Shown here: positions 1-8,209 of the stretch, in pieces
Layout of the letters: the number at the start of each line of letters is the position of its first letter
Numbering within the stretch: the stretch's first letter is position 1
Assembly (NCBI RefSeq): GCF_024448715.1
Contig: NZ_JAMOHZ010000001.1
Location: 620,001 to 684,000, forward strand
Source of the DNA: Stutzerimonas stutzeri
Lineage (GTDB): Bacteria; Pseudomonadota; Gammaproteobacteria; Pseudomonadales; Pseudomonadaceae
Direction of reading: 5' to 3'
DNA: 64,000 nucleotides
The notes under the pieces: model-generated
The model's input: the letters and a program-made list of their open reading frames with translations, nothing else
Database searches by the model: none
Told to the model about the DNA's origin: nothing
Position numbers and translations under genes: made by a program

Positions 1-42
1 TACCTGCCGCAATGAATCGACCGCCAGGCTCTGGACGCCGAC

Positions 43-831
43 ATGACCGATAGCTCACCAGCACCGAACGACGAAGAAGCCCAAGCGCCCGCAACCCCAC
101 AGCCGCACCCCTGGGCCGAGCTTGCCCCGGATCGCTTCCGATTGCTGCGTCTGTCGCCACTACCGACCGACCGAGATACCGGCGTGCGACCGCTACGGTT
201 CGTTGAACTGGCTCAGATCGAACGGCATACGCCGCAGCAAAGCCTGTTGAAGCTGTTCGTGCGACTACCTGGCCAGCTGCTGTCGAAGAAACACAACGTG
301 CTAGAAATCTGGGCAGATCATCGGGCCAAGGAGCTGCGCTTCGGCCCCGATTCCGGCCTGCACATGGAGCCTGCCAACCGCGGTCTAGGACGTTTTCTAC
401 TGGCGCAGGGAGCCCTTTGGGCGCAAAAGCGTTGGGCGCACTATCTTGTGGAAGGCGGCGCCCTTCCTGCCAAAGATATAACGAGCGAAGACATGCGTTT
501 GCGGCGTGATCATTGCCTGCAGACGCAGGGCTTCGATGTGCTCTATCCCGAGCCCCAGCAGCTCAAGGCAACTTACGGTGCGTCTCGTGTCAGCACGCTG
601 CGCCCCGACTGGAATACTGAGAAGGTGCAGATCATCGAGTTGAAGGATGCTGCGGCGATGCTCGAACAGGCTGATCGCAATCTGCAAGAGCAGGAAAACC
701 AGATTCGCGGCATCCAGGAGCGTCTGGACAAATTTCGCCGGGAAGACGGCACCCTCCGGTTCACCATCGCCTGCCTCATCGCATTCTCGCTATTCCAGGC
801 AGGCTTACTGATCTGGATTGCGACTCGCTGA
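43..831 (+). CDS. Hypothetical protein with C-terminal coiled coil and membrane anchor
   Basis: I do not recognise an enzymatic family in this 262-residue protein. The first 30 residues are rich in Pro and Ala and probably disordered. The middle is a soluble domain of about 150 residues. Residues around 195-235 are rich in Glu, Gln and Arg and look like a coiled coil, and the last 20 residues form one hydrophobic helix ending in a basic residue. This suggests a tail-anchored inner-membrane protein with most of its mass in the cytoplasm. It converges on prmB, as I recall for a similar hypothetical gene beside prmB in other Pseudomonas. The ATG is the first in frame; its ribosome binding site is weak. 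Confidence 0.7.
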   Translation: MTDSSPAPNDEEAQAPATPQPHPWAELAPDRFRLLRLSPLPTDRDTGVRPLRFVELAQIERHTPQQSLLKLFVRLPGQLLSKKHNVLEIWADHRAKELRFGPDSGLHMEPANRGLGRFLLAQGALWAQKRWAHYLVEGGALPAKDITSEDMRLRRDHCLQTQGFDVLYPEPQQLKATYGASRVSTLRPDWNTEKVQIIELKDAAAMLEQADRNLQEQENQIRGIQERLDKFRREDGTLRFTIACLIAFSLFQAGLLIWIATR

Positions 832-873
832 CATGCGTGGCAACAACGCGACGTTGAGTGCCTCCCCTGCCTT

Positions 874-1794
874 TTACCGTTTGAGCCGCGCGCGAAACAA
901 CGCCTGGTGCTCACGGCACTGGCTTGCGGCGAGCAGAAACACGCCATGCCCGCCCGCGGTGAATTCCAGCCAAGTGAAATCCACCTCCGGATAAAGCGCC
1001 TCGACATGCACCTGACTGTTACCGACCTCGACGATGAGCGTGCCGGTGTCGGTCAGGTGATCTGCTGCCTCAGCCAGCATCCGCCGCACCAGATCCAGGC
1101 CATCGTCACCACACGCCAGCCCCAACGCGGGTTCGTGATGATATTCATCGGGCATGTCGGCGAAGTCTTCCGCATCCACGTAGGGAGGGTTGGAGACGAT
1201 CAGATCGAAGCGCTGCTTGGGCAACCCATCGAATCCGTCGCTTTGCACGGTATACACACGCTCTTCCAGACCGTGCTGTTCTATGTTGCGACTGGCCACT
1301 TCGAGCGCCTCGAAAGACAGATCAGCCAGCACCACTTCAGCATCGAGAAACTCGTAGGCGCAGGCAATGCCGATGCAGCCGGAGCCAGTACACATGTCCA
1401 GAATCCGTGTCGGACTCCGCGCCAACCAAGGTTCGAAACGTCGTTCGATCAGCTCACCAATGGGTGAGCGTGGAATCAGTACACGCTCATCGACAATGAA
1501 CGGTAGTCCGCAAAACCAGGATTGACCAAGCAGGTAGGCGGTGGGCACGCGTTGCTCGATCCGACGGCGCAGCAAGTTCTGCAGATGCTCGCGCTCGTCA
1601 TCCTCCAGACGGCAATCCAGATAGCTATCGGTGATTTCCCAAGGCAGGTGCAGAGCGCCGAGCACTAACTGGCGCGCCTCGTCCCAGGCATTGTCGGTGC
1701 CGTGGCCAAAAAATAATTGCTCGGCATGGAAACGGCTGACAGCCCAGCGAATATGGTCACGCAAGGTGCGCAAGCGGGAAGGCGAAGCGGTCAC
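874..1794 (-). CDS. prmB: 50S ribosomal protein L3 N5-glutamine methyltransferase PrmB
   Basis: PrmB methylates a glutamine of ribosomal protein L3 using S-adenosylmethionine. The protein has a helical N-terminal domain and a Rossmann methyltransferase domain. The SAM-binding motif reads [14 protein letters not shown], and the NPPY substrate-glutamine motif occurs in the segment [11 protein letters not shown], which is diagnostic of the PrmA/PrmB/PrmC group. The open frame begins at a TTG at 1812. I prefer the GTG at 1794, which has AGGAG eight bases upstream and gives 306 residues, near the usual PrmB length. PrmC is the main alternative, but it sits beside prfA, and the neighbours here (Smr protein, folE) match a prmB locus. 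Confidence 0.9.
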   Translation of the reverse strand: MTASPSRLRTLRDHIRWAVSRFHAEQLFFGHGTDNAWDEARQLVLGALHLPWEITDSYLDCRLEDDEREHLQNLLRRRIEQRVPTAYLLGQSWFCGLPFIVDERVLIPRSPIGELIERRFEPWLARSPTRILDMCTGSGCIGIACAYEFLDAEVVLADLSFEALEVASRNIEQHGLEERVYTVQSDGFDGLPKQRFDLIVSNPPYVDAEDFADMPDEYHHEPALGLACGDDGLDLVRRMLAEAADHLTDTGTLIVEVGNSQVHVEALYPEVDFTWLEFTAGGHGVFLLAASQCREHQALFRARLKR

Positions 1795-1982
1795 GTCGGC
1801 ATCTCCTGTCAAAAGCGCGAAAGTTTAGCCGAAGGCAGGTCGGGTTTCTCAGACTTATGCGACCGCAATACTGGCCTATCGCCCGTTATTGCCGATTCAG
1901 CTGACGAATCATCGGTTTGGGCAGTTCACATCTTGGTCATCTGGCGCCACAATCATGCCCCTCTCACAACAAGGAGTCAGTC

Positions 1983-2576
1983 ATGTCCAAGCCACAGACC
2001 ATGCTTCAGCTCAGTGGCCGCAGTTATGCACCGGCGACTCTGGCTAATGCGACCCTTGTGGTCATCGACGTTCAGGAAGAATATCGGACAGGAACTCTCG
2101 CGCTACCGAACTTGAGCTCGGCGCTGGAAGAGATCAACAGTCTGGTGACCGCTGCCCGCGCGGCTGGAGCGCCGGTCGTGCATGTACATCATCTTGGCAT
2201 TCCCGGTGGCCTGTTCGATCCCCAAGGCCTGCGCGGGCAGATCATGCCGGAAGCAGCTCCGTTGTCCGGCGAAGCCGTGATAGGCAAAACGCTGCCCAAC
2301 GCGTTCGCCGGCACCAGGCTTCACGAGCTATTGCAACAGCACGGCCGCCTCGACCTTATCGTCTGCGGTTTCATGACCCACTCCAGCGTGAGCACCACCG
2401 TTCGTGCGGCGAAAGACTATGGCTACCGCTGTACGCTGGTGGACAAAGCTTGCGCCACTCGCGATCTGCCGATGGGTGACAGTGTGATCGATGCGGCACA
2501 GGTCCATCGCATGGAAATGACCATTCTTGCGGATAACTTCGCCGTCTGCGTCGCCGATGTCGGAGCGCTTGCATAA
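1983..2576 (+). CDS. Isochorismatase/cysteine-hydrolase family protein lacking the catalytic Cys
   Basis: This 197-residue protein has the isochorismatase-like fold. The Asp of the usual Asp-Lys-Cys triad is visible in VVIDVQEEY and the Lys in VIGKTLPNAF. The third motif reads GFMTHSSVSTTVRAA: the position normally held by the nucleophilic Cys (as in MTHxCV) is Ser. The protein may therefore not be a conventional cysteine hydrolase, although I recall close Pseudomonas relatives with the same Ser, so this looks like a subfamily trait and not a lesion. The start at 1983 is chosen for the AAGGAG seven bases upstream; an in-frame extension to 1917 lacks such a site. The substrate is unknown. Confidence 0.8.
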   Translation: MSKPQTMLQLSGRSYAPATLANATLVVIDVQEEYRTGTLALPNLSSALEEINSLVTAARAAGAPVVHVHHLGIPGGLFDPQGLRGQIMPEAAPLSGEAVIGKTLPNAFAGTRLHELLQQHGRLDLIVCGFMTHSSVSTTVRAAKDYGYRCTLVDKACATRDLPMGDSVIDAAQVHRMEMTILADNFAVCVADVGALA

Positions 2577-2665
2577 GCAGGCCGGGCATCAAGCGTTGCC
2601 AGACAGGCAAATGAACCTGGCCAGGCAGACCCGGTCATAGCCCTGGTCACGACGAGGTAACCGGA

Positions 2666-2983
2666 ATGAAACGAACCGACGGTTTCGATGCGCGCCGCCT
2701 CCGCCCACGCGAGCGGCGAAGCTGGGGTTCGCGTTTCGGCGCGTTTCTTGGCTTGTTGCTGATTCTCGTCGGCGCGCTCCTGACCGCCTTTGGCGCGGCC
2801 TCCCTACTCAGTAGCAACGAAGCCTTCGCCCGTATGGCGCTCGATCGCGAGGCTGCCGTGACGCTGCTCGTGCTGGGCCTGATCCTTTTATTGATCGGCG
2901 CATTAATCAGGCGCCGAGTGCGACGCAACTTGCGCGAGCCCAGCGGACTCAGCCTCTCCCCCGGCCTAAGAAGGAAACGCTGA
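2666..2983 (+). CDS. Small inner-membrane protein, two predicted helices
   Basis: This 105-residue protein has a very basic N-terminus of about 25 residues, a hydrophobic helix near 27-47 and a second near 62-82, followed by a basic tail rich in Arg. The charge distribution predicts both termini in the cytoplasm. A GAGG-type ribosome binding site precedes the ATG. I do not recognise the family. It lies between the isochorismatase-like gene and the Smr gene on the same strand, so it may be co-transcribed, but no functional link is visible. Confidence 0.65.
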   Translation: MKRTDGFDARRLRPRERRSWGSRFGAFLGLLLILVGALLTAFGAASLLSSNEAFARMALDREAAVTLLVLGLILLLIGALIRRRVRRNLREPSGLSLSPGLRRKR

Positions 2984-3026
2984 TCAATACCTTTGGGGTA
3001 AAATCGCCAGCTAATGCGGAGGCCCC

Positions 3027-3584
3027 ATGCAAGAAGATGACTTTTCCTTGTTCAAATCTGCGGTTCGCGGTGTCAAGCCGATCGAACACGACCGAGCCGA
3101 CACCGGCAAACCACGCCGAAACAAAGCGCAGATAGCCACTCGGCGAACGAACGCAGTTATCAATGACGGCGAGGCCCGCATCGACGGGCTCTCGGATCAA
3201 TTCGTCATCGACGTTGCCGCGGAAGATGAATTGTATTGGGTGCGCGACGGCGTCCAGGACAGCCAGATGCGCAAGCTGAAAGCTGGCCAGATCCCTTTCG
3301 AAGGCAGCCTCGACCTGCATGGGCTGAGCGTTGAGAAAGCCCGCGAGTTGCTCTGGGATTTTCTGGCCGAAGCCTGCAAGTTCGAGATCCGCTGCGTACG
3401 GGTGACACACGGCAAGGCCGCGCGAATCGACGGAAAAAGACCGCTGATCAAGAGCCACGTCAACACCTGGCTACGCCAGCACGCCCAGGTACTCGGTTTT
3501 ACCTCATGCCTGCCTCGGCATGGCGGTACCGGTGCGGTTTACGTCATTCTCAAGCGAACTATGCTAGAAGGCCGTGACGAATAA
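3027..3584 (+). CDS. Smr domain protein (SmrA-like)
   Basis: This 185-residue protein carries a C-terminal Smr (small MutS-related) domain. The LDLHGL motif is at residues 95-100, THGKA lies near 130 and the Smr tail reads HGGTGAVYVILK. Smr domains are nucleases, either nicking DNA or, as for E. coli SmrB, cleaving mRNA on collided ribosomes. The N-terminal half is charged and low in hydrophobic residues. The tail with HGG(T/S)GAxYV resembles E. coli SmrA more than SmrB, while the LDLHGL motif is shared with SmrB, so I do not assign a symbol. GCGGAGG precedes the ATG. It is followed by folE, an order I recall from P. aeruginosa. Confidence 0.85.
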   Translation: MQEDDFSLFKSAVRGVKPIEHDRADTGKPRRNKAQIATRRTNAVINDGEARIDGLSDQFVIDVAAEDELYWVRDGVQDSQMRKLKAGQIPFEGSLDLHGLSVEKARELLWDFLAEACKFEIRCVRVTHGKAARIDGKRPLIKSHVNTWLRQHAQVLGFTSCLPRHGGTGAVYVILKRTMLEGRDE

Positions 3585-3688
3585 CCGTCGCGCTCAGCTA
3601 CGCATTCTTCGGCGTGCTGCTTGCAGCCCAGCAGCTGAGTCCCTAACCTTCGCATTCGCGCTTTTTTGCAAGCCTGACAGGTAGTCAA

Positions 3689-4234
3689 ATGTCTCTGGAA
3701 ACTCATTACACCGCGATCCTTGGCCAGCTTGGTGAGGACGTCAACCGCGAGGGCTTGCTCGATACGCCCAAGCGCGCTGCCAAAGCTATGCAGTACCTGT
3801 GCAAGGGCTATCAGCAAACACTTGAGGAGGTCACCAACGGCGCGCTGTTCAGCTCCGACAACAGCGAGATGGTGCTGGTTAAGAACATCGAGCTGTACTC
3901 CTTATGCGAGCACCATATGCTCCCATTCATTGGCAAGGCCCACGTAGCCTACCTGCCCAACGGCAAAGTGCTCGGGCTTTCCAAGGTGGCGCGCATCGTT
4001 GATATGTATGCTCGCCGACTGCAAATTCAAGAGAATCTAACACGCGAGATTGCCGAGGCGATCCAGAAGGTGACAGGCGCCTGGGGCGTAGCAGTAGTAA
4101 TCGAAGCGCAGCATATGTGCATGATGATGCGCGGTGTCGAGAAGCAGAACTCCTCGATGGTCACCTCGGTAATGCTCGGACAATTCCGCGAGAACGCCGC
4201 CACCCGCAGCGAGTTTCTTGGGCTGGTTAGATAA
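3689..4234 (+). CDS. folE: GTP cyclohydrolase I FolE
   Basis: FolE converts GTP to dihydroneopterin triphosphate, the first step of tetrahydrofolate and pterin synthesis. The 181-residue protein has the zinc-binding motif [10 protein letters not shown] (Cys73, His76) and the third ligand in QHMCMMMRG (Cys144). The motif GLSKVARIV and the conserved segment before Cys144 are also intact. Length matches short bacterial FolE proteins. It is a canonical zinc-dependent FolE, not the FolE2 (COG1469) type. Pseudomonas genomes often hold more than one folE copy, so a paralogue elsewhere is likely. The ribosome binding site is weak (AGGTAG). Confidence 0.95.
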   Translation: MSLETHYTAILGQLGEDVNREGLLDTPKRAAKAMQYLCKGYQQTLEEVTNGALFSSDNSEMVLVKNIELYSLCEHHMLPFIGKAHVAYLPNGKVLGLSKVARIVDMYARRLQIQENLTREIAEAIQKVTGAWGVAVVIEAQHMCMMMRGVEKQNSSMVTSVMLGQFRENAATRSEFLGLVR

Positions 4235-4912
4235 AGGAAGCTGGAAAGGAATTGTCTCTCCGCAGCTCGGAGAACAGCCGTAATACTCTAGCGCGGCGCT
4301 TTTTGTAGGAAGTCTATGTTCGCCCGCGAGCATTTCCTGCAATGTTCGGCTGATAGGCGGAGCCGTTTTTTCGACAGCGCAATGCAATCCTGAACCGCTT
4401 TCGGGCCAAGATGATCATGACTTGGATGGTTTTCAAGCCGCGATCCAGACAGCGCTGATATACGCTTGGCCCAACGAGCGGATCGCCGTGCGCCCATGGC
4501 TGCGTTGTAAAGCAACCGATGCAACGCCAGGGCGCTTTTCTGTTCGGATTGCGAGCCCTGGACCTCATTTCTGAATCTCGCTCCCTCGCGTCCATTGCGA
4601 GAAGGAAAAATGCACCGGAGTTCTCAGCTGGCCGCGCTGGAACAAGCCGTTAAGGTCTTTTAGGACCTTCCAGTCAAAACATACAAGACGCTATCTTCGG
4701 CGAATACCAGGCAGATAACGAGCCATCACGTCGCCCCAAAAAGAGACCACACGGCAACTGTCGCACCTATTTAGCTCAGCTTTGGCTCAGCCGTCCGTCT
4801 CGCTGATTAGACTCGATTCGTGTCTCTGCGTCGCTCCGATCAGCCCGCAAAAGCCCGCCCTTGCGTATTCCCAGCCATCCAATAGAGCCAGGATCGAAGG
4901 CCGCGACGATCC
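4235..4912. other. Long intergenic region between folE and the nirB promoter
   Basis: No convincing protein gene is present. It holds a possible folE terminator (4347-4371). There is also a 17-codon open frame at 4610-4663 with a good ribosome binding site (GAAGGA), which ends inside an inverted repeat, AAGGTC at 4652-4657 and GACCTT at 4664-4669. Its downstream part should contain the activator sites of the sigma-54 promoter, but I found no full NtrC palindrome by eye. Longer open frames through this region have no family features. Confidence 0.5.
4347..4371 (+). terminator. Possible intrinsic terminator downstream of folE
   Basis: A five-base-pair GC stem, CGGCT with AGCCG around a nine-base loop, is followed at once by six T. 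The stem is short, so this is a tentative terminator for the folE transcript, about 110 bases after its stop. Confidence 0.4.
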
Positions 4913-4928
4913 TGGCACGCTAGATGCT
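4913..4928 (+). promoter_or_regulatory. Sigma-54 (-24/-12) promoter for nirB
   Basis: The sequence TGGCACG-CTAG-ATGCT matches the RpoN consensus TGGCACG-N4-TTGCT with one mismatch, and the GG and GC dinucleotides are exactly ten bases apart. Transcription would start near 4939, just upstream of the ANTAR-type hairpins and terminator of the nirB leader. Nitrogen-regulated sigma-54 promoters activated by NtrC are typical for nitrite and nitrate assimilation genes in Pseudomonas. Confidence 0.75.
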
Positions 4929-4974
4929 TTGTCATCCGCAAAGCCTGCCGATCGATTCGGCAGAGCATCCCGCA

Positions 4975-5035
4975 GGTCAACGAAGACCATTAGCCGCAAG
5001 CGGCACGGGACGGGTGCGACGAGCAACGTGGCTCG
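4975..5035 (+). promoter_or_regulatory. Two-hairpin ANTAR (NasT-type) antitermination element in the nirB leader
   Basis: Two small hairpins each present a six-base loop with A at position 1 and G at position 4, the recognised ANTAR target. The first is GGTC-AACGAA-GACC (4975-4988). The second is CGAGC-AACGTG-GCTCG (5020-5035). An intrinsic terminator begins 35 bases later, ahead of nirB. This is the layout by which NasT or NasR proteins relieve termination in response to nitrate or nitrite. No nasS, nasT or nasR gene is in the window, so the cognate protein must be encoded elsewhere. Confidence 0.75.
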
Positions 5036-5070
5036 AACCAGCGCCCATAAAAATCCAAATACCAGGCAAA

Positions 5071-5109
5071 GGCGCCTGGAGCTGCCCGACAGCTCCAGGC
5101 GCCTTTTTT
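5071..5109 (+). terminator. Leader terminator upstream of nirB
   Basis: A perfect 13-base-pair stem, GGCGCCTGGAGCT with AGCTCCAGGCGCC around a seven-base loop, is followed by six T. It lies between the sigma-54 promoter and the nirB start, 48 bases before the ATG, so it must be read through for expression. It is the expected attenuator of the ANTAR-controlled leader. Confidence 0.9.
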
Positions 5110-5156
5110 GTTTTTGTACGACGACGCCGCAAACGGCTTCGACGGAGGAATCGGTC

Positions 5157-7715
5157 ATGAACGCAATCGTCACCCCGATCAAGAGTGAAACGCTGATCGT
5201 CATCGGCAACGGCATGGTGGGTCACCACTGCGTCGAGCAACTGATCGAACGCGGCGCGCTGGGTCAGTACCAGCTGCACGTGTACGGCGAGGAGCGCCAG
5301 CGCGCTTATGACCGGGTGCATCTGTCCGAATATTTCGGCGGGCGCGATGCCGACTCCCTCGCCATGTGCGAAGCCCACTACTACAGCACCCATGGCGTGC
5401 ACATTCACCTCGGCGTGCAAGTGCTGGAGATCGACCGGGAACGCAAAGAAGTGGTCACCAGCGAAGGGCGCCAGGCTTACGACAAGCTAATTCTGGCGAC
5501 CGGCTCCTACCCCTTCGTGCCGCCGATTCCGGGCGCCGAGGGCAATTCGCGTCTGGTCTACCGCACCCTTGATGACCTCGATGCCATCCGCGCCGCCGCC
5601 AGCAACGCCAAGCGTGGTGTCGTGGTCGGCGGCGGTCTGCTCGGCCTGGAAGCGGCCAACGCACTCAAATCGCTCGGGCTCGAAGCCCATGTGGTGGAGT
5701 TCGCGCCCCGCCTGATGCCGGTCCAGCTGGACGAGGAAGGCGGCGCCGCGCTCAAGGCCCGTATCGAGGCGCTGGGCGTCGGCGTGCACCTGTCGCGCGC
5801 CACGCAGGAGATCGTCATCGGCGAGGAATACGCCTACCGGATGAACTTTAACGACGGCGAATACCTGGAAACCGACCTGATCGTGTTCTCCGCCGGCATT
5901 CGTCCGCAGGATGCGCTCGGCCGCATCGCCGAACTGGAAATCGCGCCGCGCGGCGGTGTGGTGATCGATGCCGACTACCGCACCAGCGACCCGTTGATCT
6001 TCGCCATCGGCGAATGCGCCTCCTGGAACGGCATGGTCTTCGGCTTAGTCGCGCCCGGCTACACCATGGCGCGCAACGTCGCCGCCCTGCTCACTGGCGA
6101 ACCGCATCAGCCGTTCAGCGGTGCGGACATGTCGACCAAGCTCAAGCTGCTCGGCGTCGATGTCGGCTCTATTGGCGATGCCCATGCCGCCACGCCCGGC
6201 GCCAAGAGTTATCGCTTCATCGACGAAGCCAACGCCAGCTATCGCCGCCTGGTGCTGTCCGAAGACGGCAAGCGCGTCATCGGTGCCGTACTGATCGGTG
6301 ATAACAGCTACTACGACACGCTGCTTCAATATGCACAGAACGGCATCAAGCTACCGGCCGATCCGTCCAGCCTGATCCTGCCACTGTCCGATGGCGCACC
6401 AACGCTCGGCGCTGACGCCCTCCCCGACACCGCCACCCTCTGCTCCTGCCACAACGTCACCAAGGGCGCGGTGTGCTGCCAGGTTGACGCCGGCATCACC
6501 GACCTCGGCGATCTCAAGGCCGCGACCAAGGCTGGCACCGGCTGCGGCGGTTGCAGCGCGCTGCTCAAGCAAGTCTTCGAAGATGAACTGACCGCTCGCG
6601 GCGTCGAAGTCGACAAGAGCCTGTGCGAACACTTCGCCCACACCCGCCAAGAGCTGTACGGGATGGTCCGCGTTGAAGGCATCACCAGCTTCGAAGAACT
6701 GCTCGCCAAGCACGGCCGCGGCCACACCGGTTGCGACATCTGCAAGCCGGCGGTGGGTTCTATCCTCGCGTCCTGCTGGAACCAGCCGATCACCGACCCC
6801 AAGCTGATCCCGCTGCAGGACACCAACGATACCTTCATGGCGAACATGCAGAAGAACGGCACCTACTCCGTGGTGCCGCGCATCGCTGGCGGTGAGATCA
6901 CTCCAGACAAGCTGATCGCCCTGGGCGCGGTCGCAAAGAAATACGACCTTTACACCAAGATCACCGGCGGCCAGCGCATCGACCTCTTCGGCGCTCAGCT
7001 GCATGAGTTGCCGGATATCTGGGGCGAGCTGATCGAGGCGGGTTTCGAGACCGGCCATGCCTACGGCAAATCCCTGCGCACGGTGAAGTCCTGCGTTGGC
7101 AGCACCTGGTGCCGCTACGGCGTGCAGGACAGCGTCGGCATGGCACTGCGCCTGGAGGATCGCTACAAGGGGCTGCGCTCACCGCACAAGATTAAATTCG
7201 GCGTGTCCGGCTGCACCCGCGAATGCGCCGAGGCGCAGAGCAAGGACATCGGCGTGATCGCCACCGAGAACGGCTGGAACCTGTATGTGTCCGGCAACGG
7301 CGGCATGCGTCCGCGCCACGCCGAGCTGTTCGCCACCGATCTGGATGACGAAACCCTGGTGCGCTACATCGACCGCTTCCTGATGTTCTATATCCGCACC
7401 GCGGACAAGCTGCAGCGCACCTCCGTTTGGCGCGAATCCCTCGAAGGCGGCCTCGATTACCTCAAGGAAGTGATCATCGACGACAGCCTTGGGCTGGCCG
7501 CTGAACTAGAAGCGCAGATGCAACTGGTGGTCGACCGTTACGAATGCGAGTGGGCCAATGCCATCAAAGACCCGGAAAAGCTCAAGCGCTTCCGCACCTT
7601 CGTCAACGACCAGCGCGGCGACCCAGACGTTCACTTCGTCAAGGAACGCGGGCAGCGCCGTCCGGTACACGCATCCGAACTTCACCTGATTCCCGTAACC
7701 GAGGAGGTGCTCTGA
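5157..7715 (+). CDS. nirB: Assimilatory nitrite reductase [NAD(P)H] large subunit NirB
   Basis: NirB reduces nitrite to ammonium in the cytoplasm with NAD(P)H as donor. The 852-residue protein has an N-terminal FAD/NAD domain (LIVIGNGMVG, then VVVGGGLLGLEAA). A BFD-like [2Fe-2S] domain follows near 428-470 (CSCHN and GTGCGGC). The C-terminal siroheme/[4Fe-4S] domain has the ligand pairs CVGSTWC (about 645 and 651) and GCTREC (about 685 and 689). An in-frame extension to 4782 would run through the leader terminator; the ATG at 5157 has GGAGGA upstream and gives the usual NirB length. It overlaps nirD by one base. Confidence 0.95.
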   Translation: MNAIVTPIKSETLIVIGNGMVGHHCVEQLIERGALGQYQLHVYGEERQRAYDRVHLSEYFGGRDADSLAMCEAHYYSTHGVHIHLGVQVLEIDRERKEVVTSEGRQAYDKLILATGSYPFVPPIPGAEGNSRLVYRTLDDLDAIRAAASNAKRGVVVGGGLLGLEAANALKSLGLEAHVVEFAPRLMPVQLDEEGGAALKARIEALGVGVHLSRATQEIVIGEEYAYRMNFNDGEYLETDLIVFSAGIRPQDALGRIAELEIAPRGGVVIDADYRTSDPLIFAIGECASWNGMVFGLVAPGYTMARNVAALLTGEPHQPFSGADMSTKLKLLGVDVGSIGDAHAATPGAKSYRFIDEANASYRRLVLSEDGKRVIGAVLIGDNSYYDTLLQYAQNGIKLPADPSSLILPLSDGAPTLGADALPDTATLCSCHNVTKGAVCCQVDAGITDLGDLKAATKAGTGCGGCSALLKQVFEDELTARGVEVDKSLCEHFAHTRQELYGMVRVEGITSFEELLAKHGRGHTGCDICKPAVGSILASCWNQPITDPKLIPLQDTNDTFMANMQKNGTYSVVPRIAGGEITPDKLIALGAVAKKYDLYTKITGGQRIDLFGAQLHELPDIWGELIEAGFETGHAYGKSLRTVKSCVGSTWCRYGVQDSVGMALRLEDRYKGLRSPHKIKFGVSGCTRECAEAQSKDIGVIATENGWNLYVSGNGGMRPRHAELFATDLDDETLVRYIDRFLMFYIRTADKLQRTSVWRESLEGGLDYLKEVIIDDSLGLAAELEAQMQLVVDRYECEWANAIKDPEKLKRFRTFVNDQRGDPDVHFVKERGQRRPVHASELHLIPVTEEVL

Positions 7716-8101
7716 TGAGCCAGCCCAACGCCGTACGCGTGCAACCGAGTGAATCCGCCAACTGGCGGGCGCTGTGCAGCCGCCACGATCTAGTCGCCAA
7801 TTCAGGCGTGGTCGCCTGGCTGGATGGCGAGCAGGTTGCGCTGTTTCACTTGCCCGATACCGAGACTGGCGAGCAGGTGTTCGCCATCGCCAACAAGGAC
7901 CCGAAATCCGGCGCCAATGTCATCGGCCGCGGCATTCTCGGCCAGCTCAAGGGCGACCTGGTGATTGCTTCGCCGCTTTACAAGCAGCACTTCCGCCTGG
8001 CCGACGGCAGCTGCCTGGAATATCCGGAACAGCACCTGCAGGTTTGGCCAGTGCGCTTAAACGGCGACGCGGTGGAAATCGCTCCAACGGGCGGGGCATG
8101 A
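7715..8101 (+). CDS. nirD: Nitrite reductase small subunit NirD
   Basis: This 128-residue protein is the Rieske-fold small subunit that partners NirB. As is typical for NirD it keeps the fold (VFAIANKDPKSGANVIGRGI, SPLYKQHFRL) but lacks the Cys-His ligands of a true Rieske cluster. Its ATG overlaps the nirB stop as TGATG and is preceded by GAGGAGG, implying translational coupling. A longer upstream open frame lies inside nirB and is not the start. Confidence 0.93.
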   Translation: MSQPNAVRVQPSESANWRALCSRHDLVANSGVVAWLDGEQVALFHLPDTETGEQVFAIANKDPKSGANVIGRGILGQLKGDLVIASPLYKQHFRLADGSCLEYPEQHLQVWPVRLNGDAVEIAPTGGA

Positions 8102-8209
8102 ATTTGTAGGGCTGAATTCGGCCAACAGCGCGGCCCCTGCGGAAGCGATCGCTCGAATTTATAAGGCCGAAATCATCAGCAAACAGCCAACACAACCAGA
8201 GAACCGAAA

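Noticed and set aside
4608..4640. NtrC site upstream of the nirB promoter
   Set aside because: TGCACC occurs as a half site but its partner is absent, so I cannot support an NtrC palindrome by eye.
4782..5156. In-frame extension of nirB to an upstream start
   Set aside because: It would translate through the leader hairpins and the intrinsic terminator; the ATG at 5157 has a strong ribosome binding site and gives the normal NirB length.
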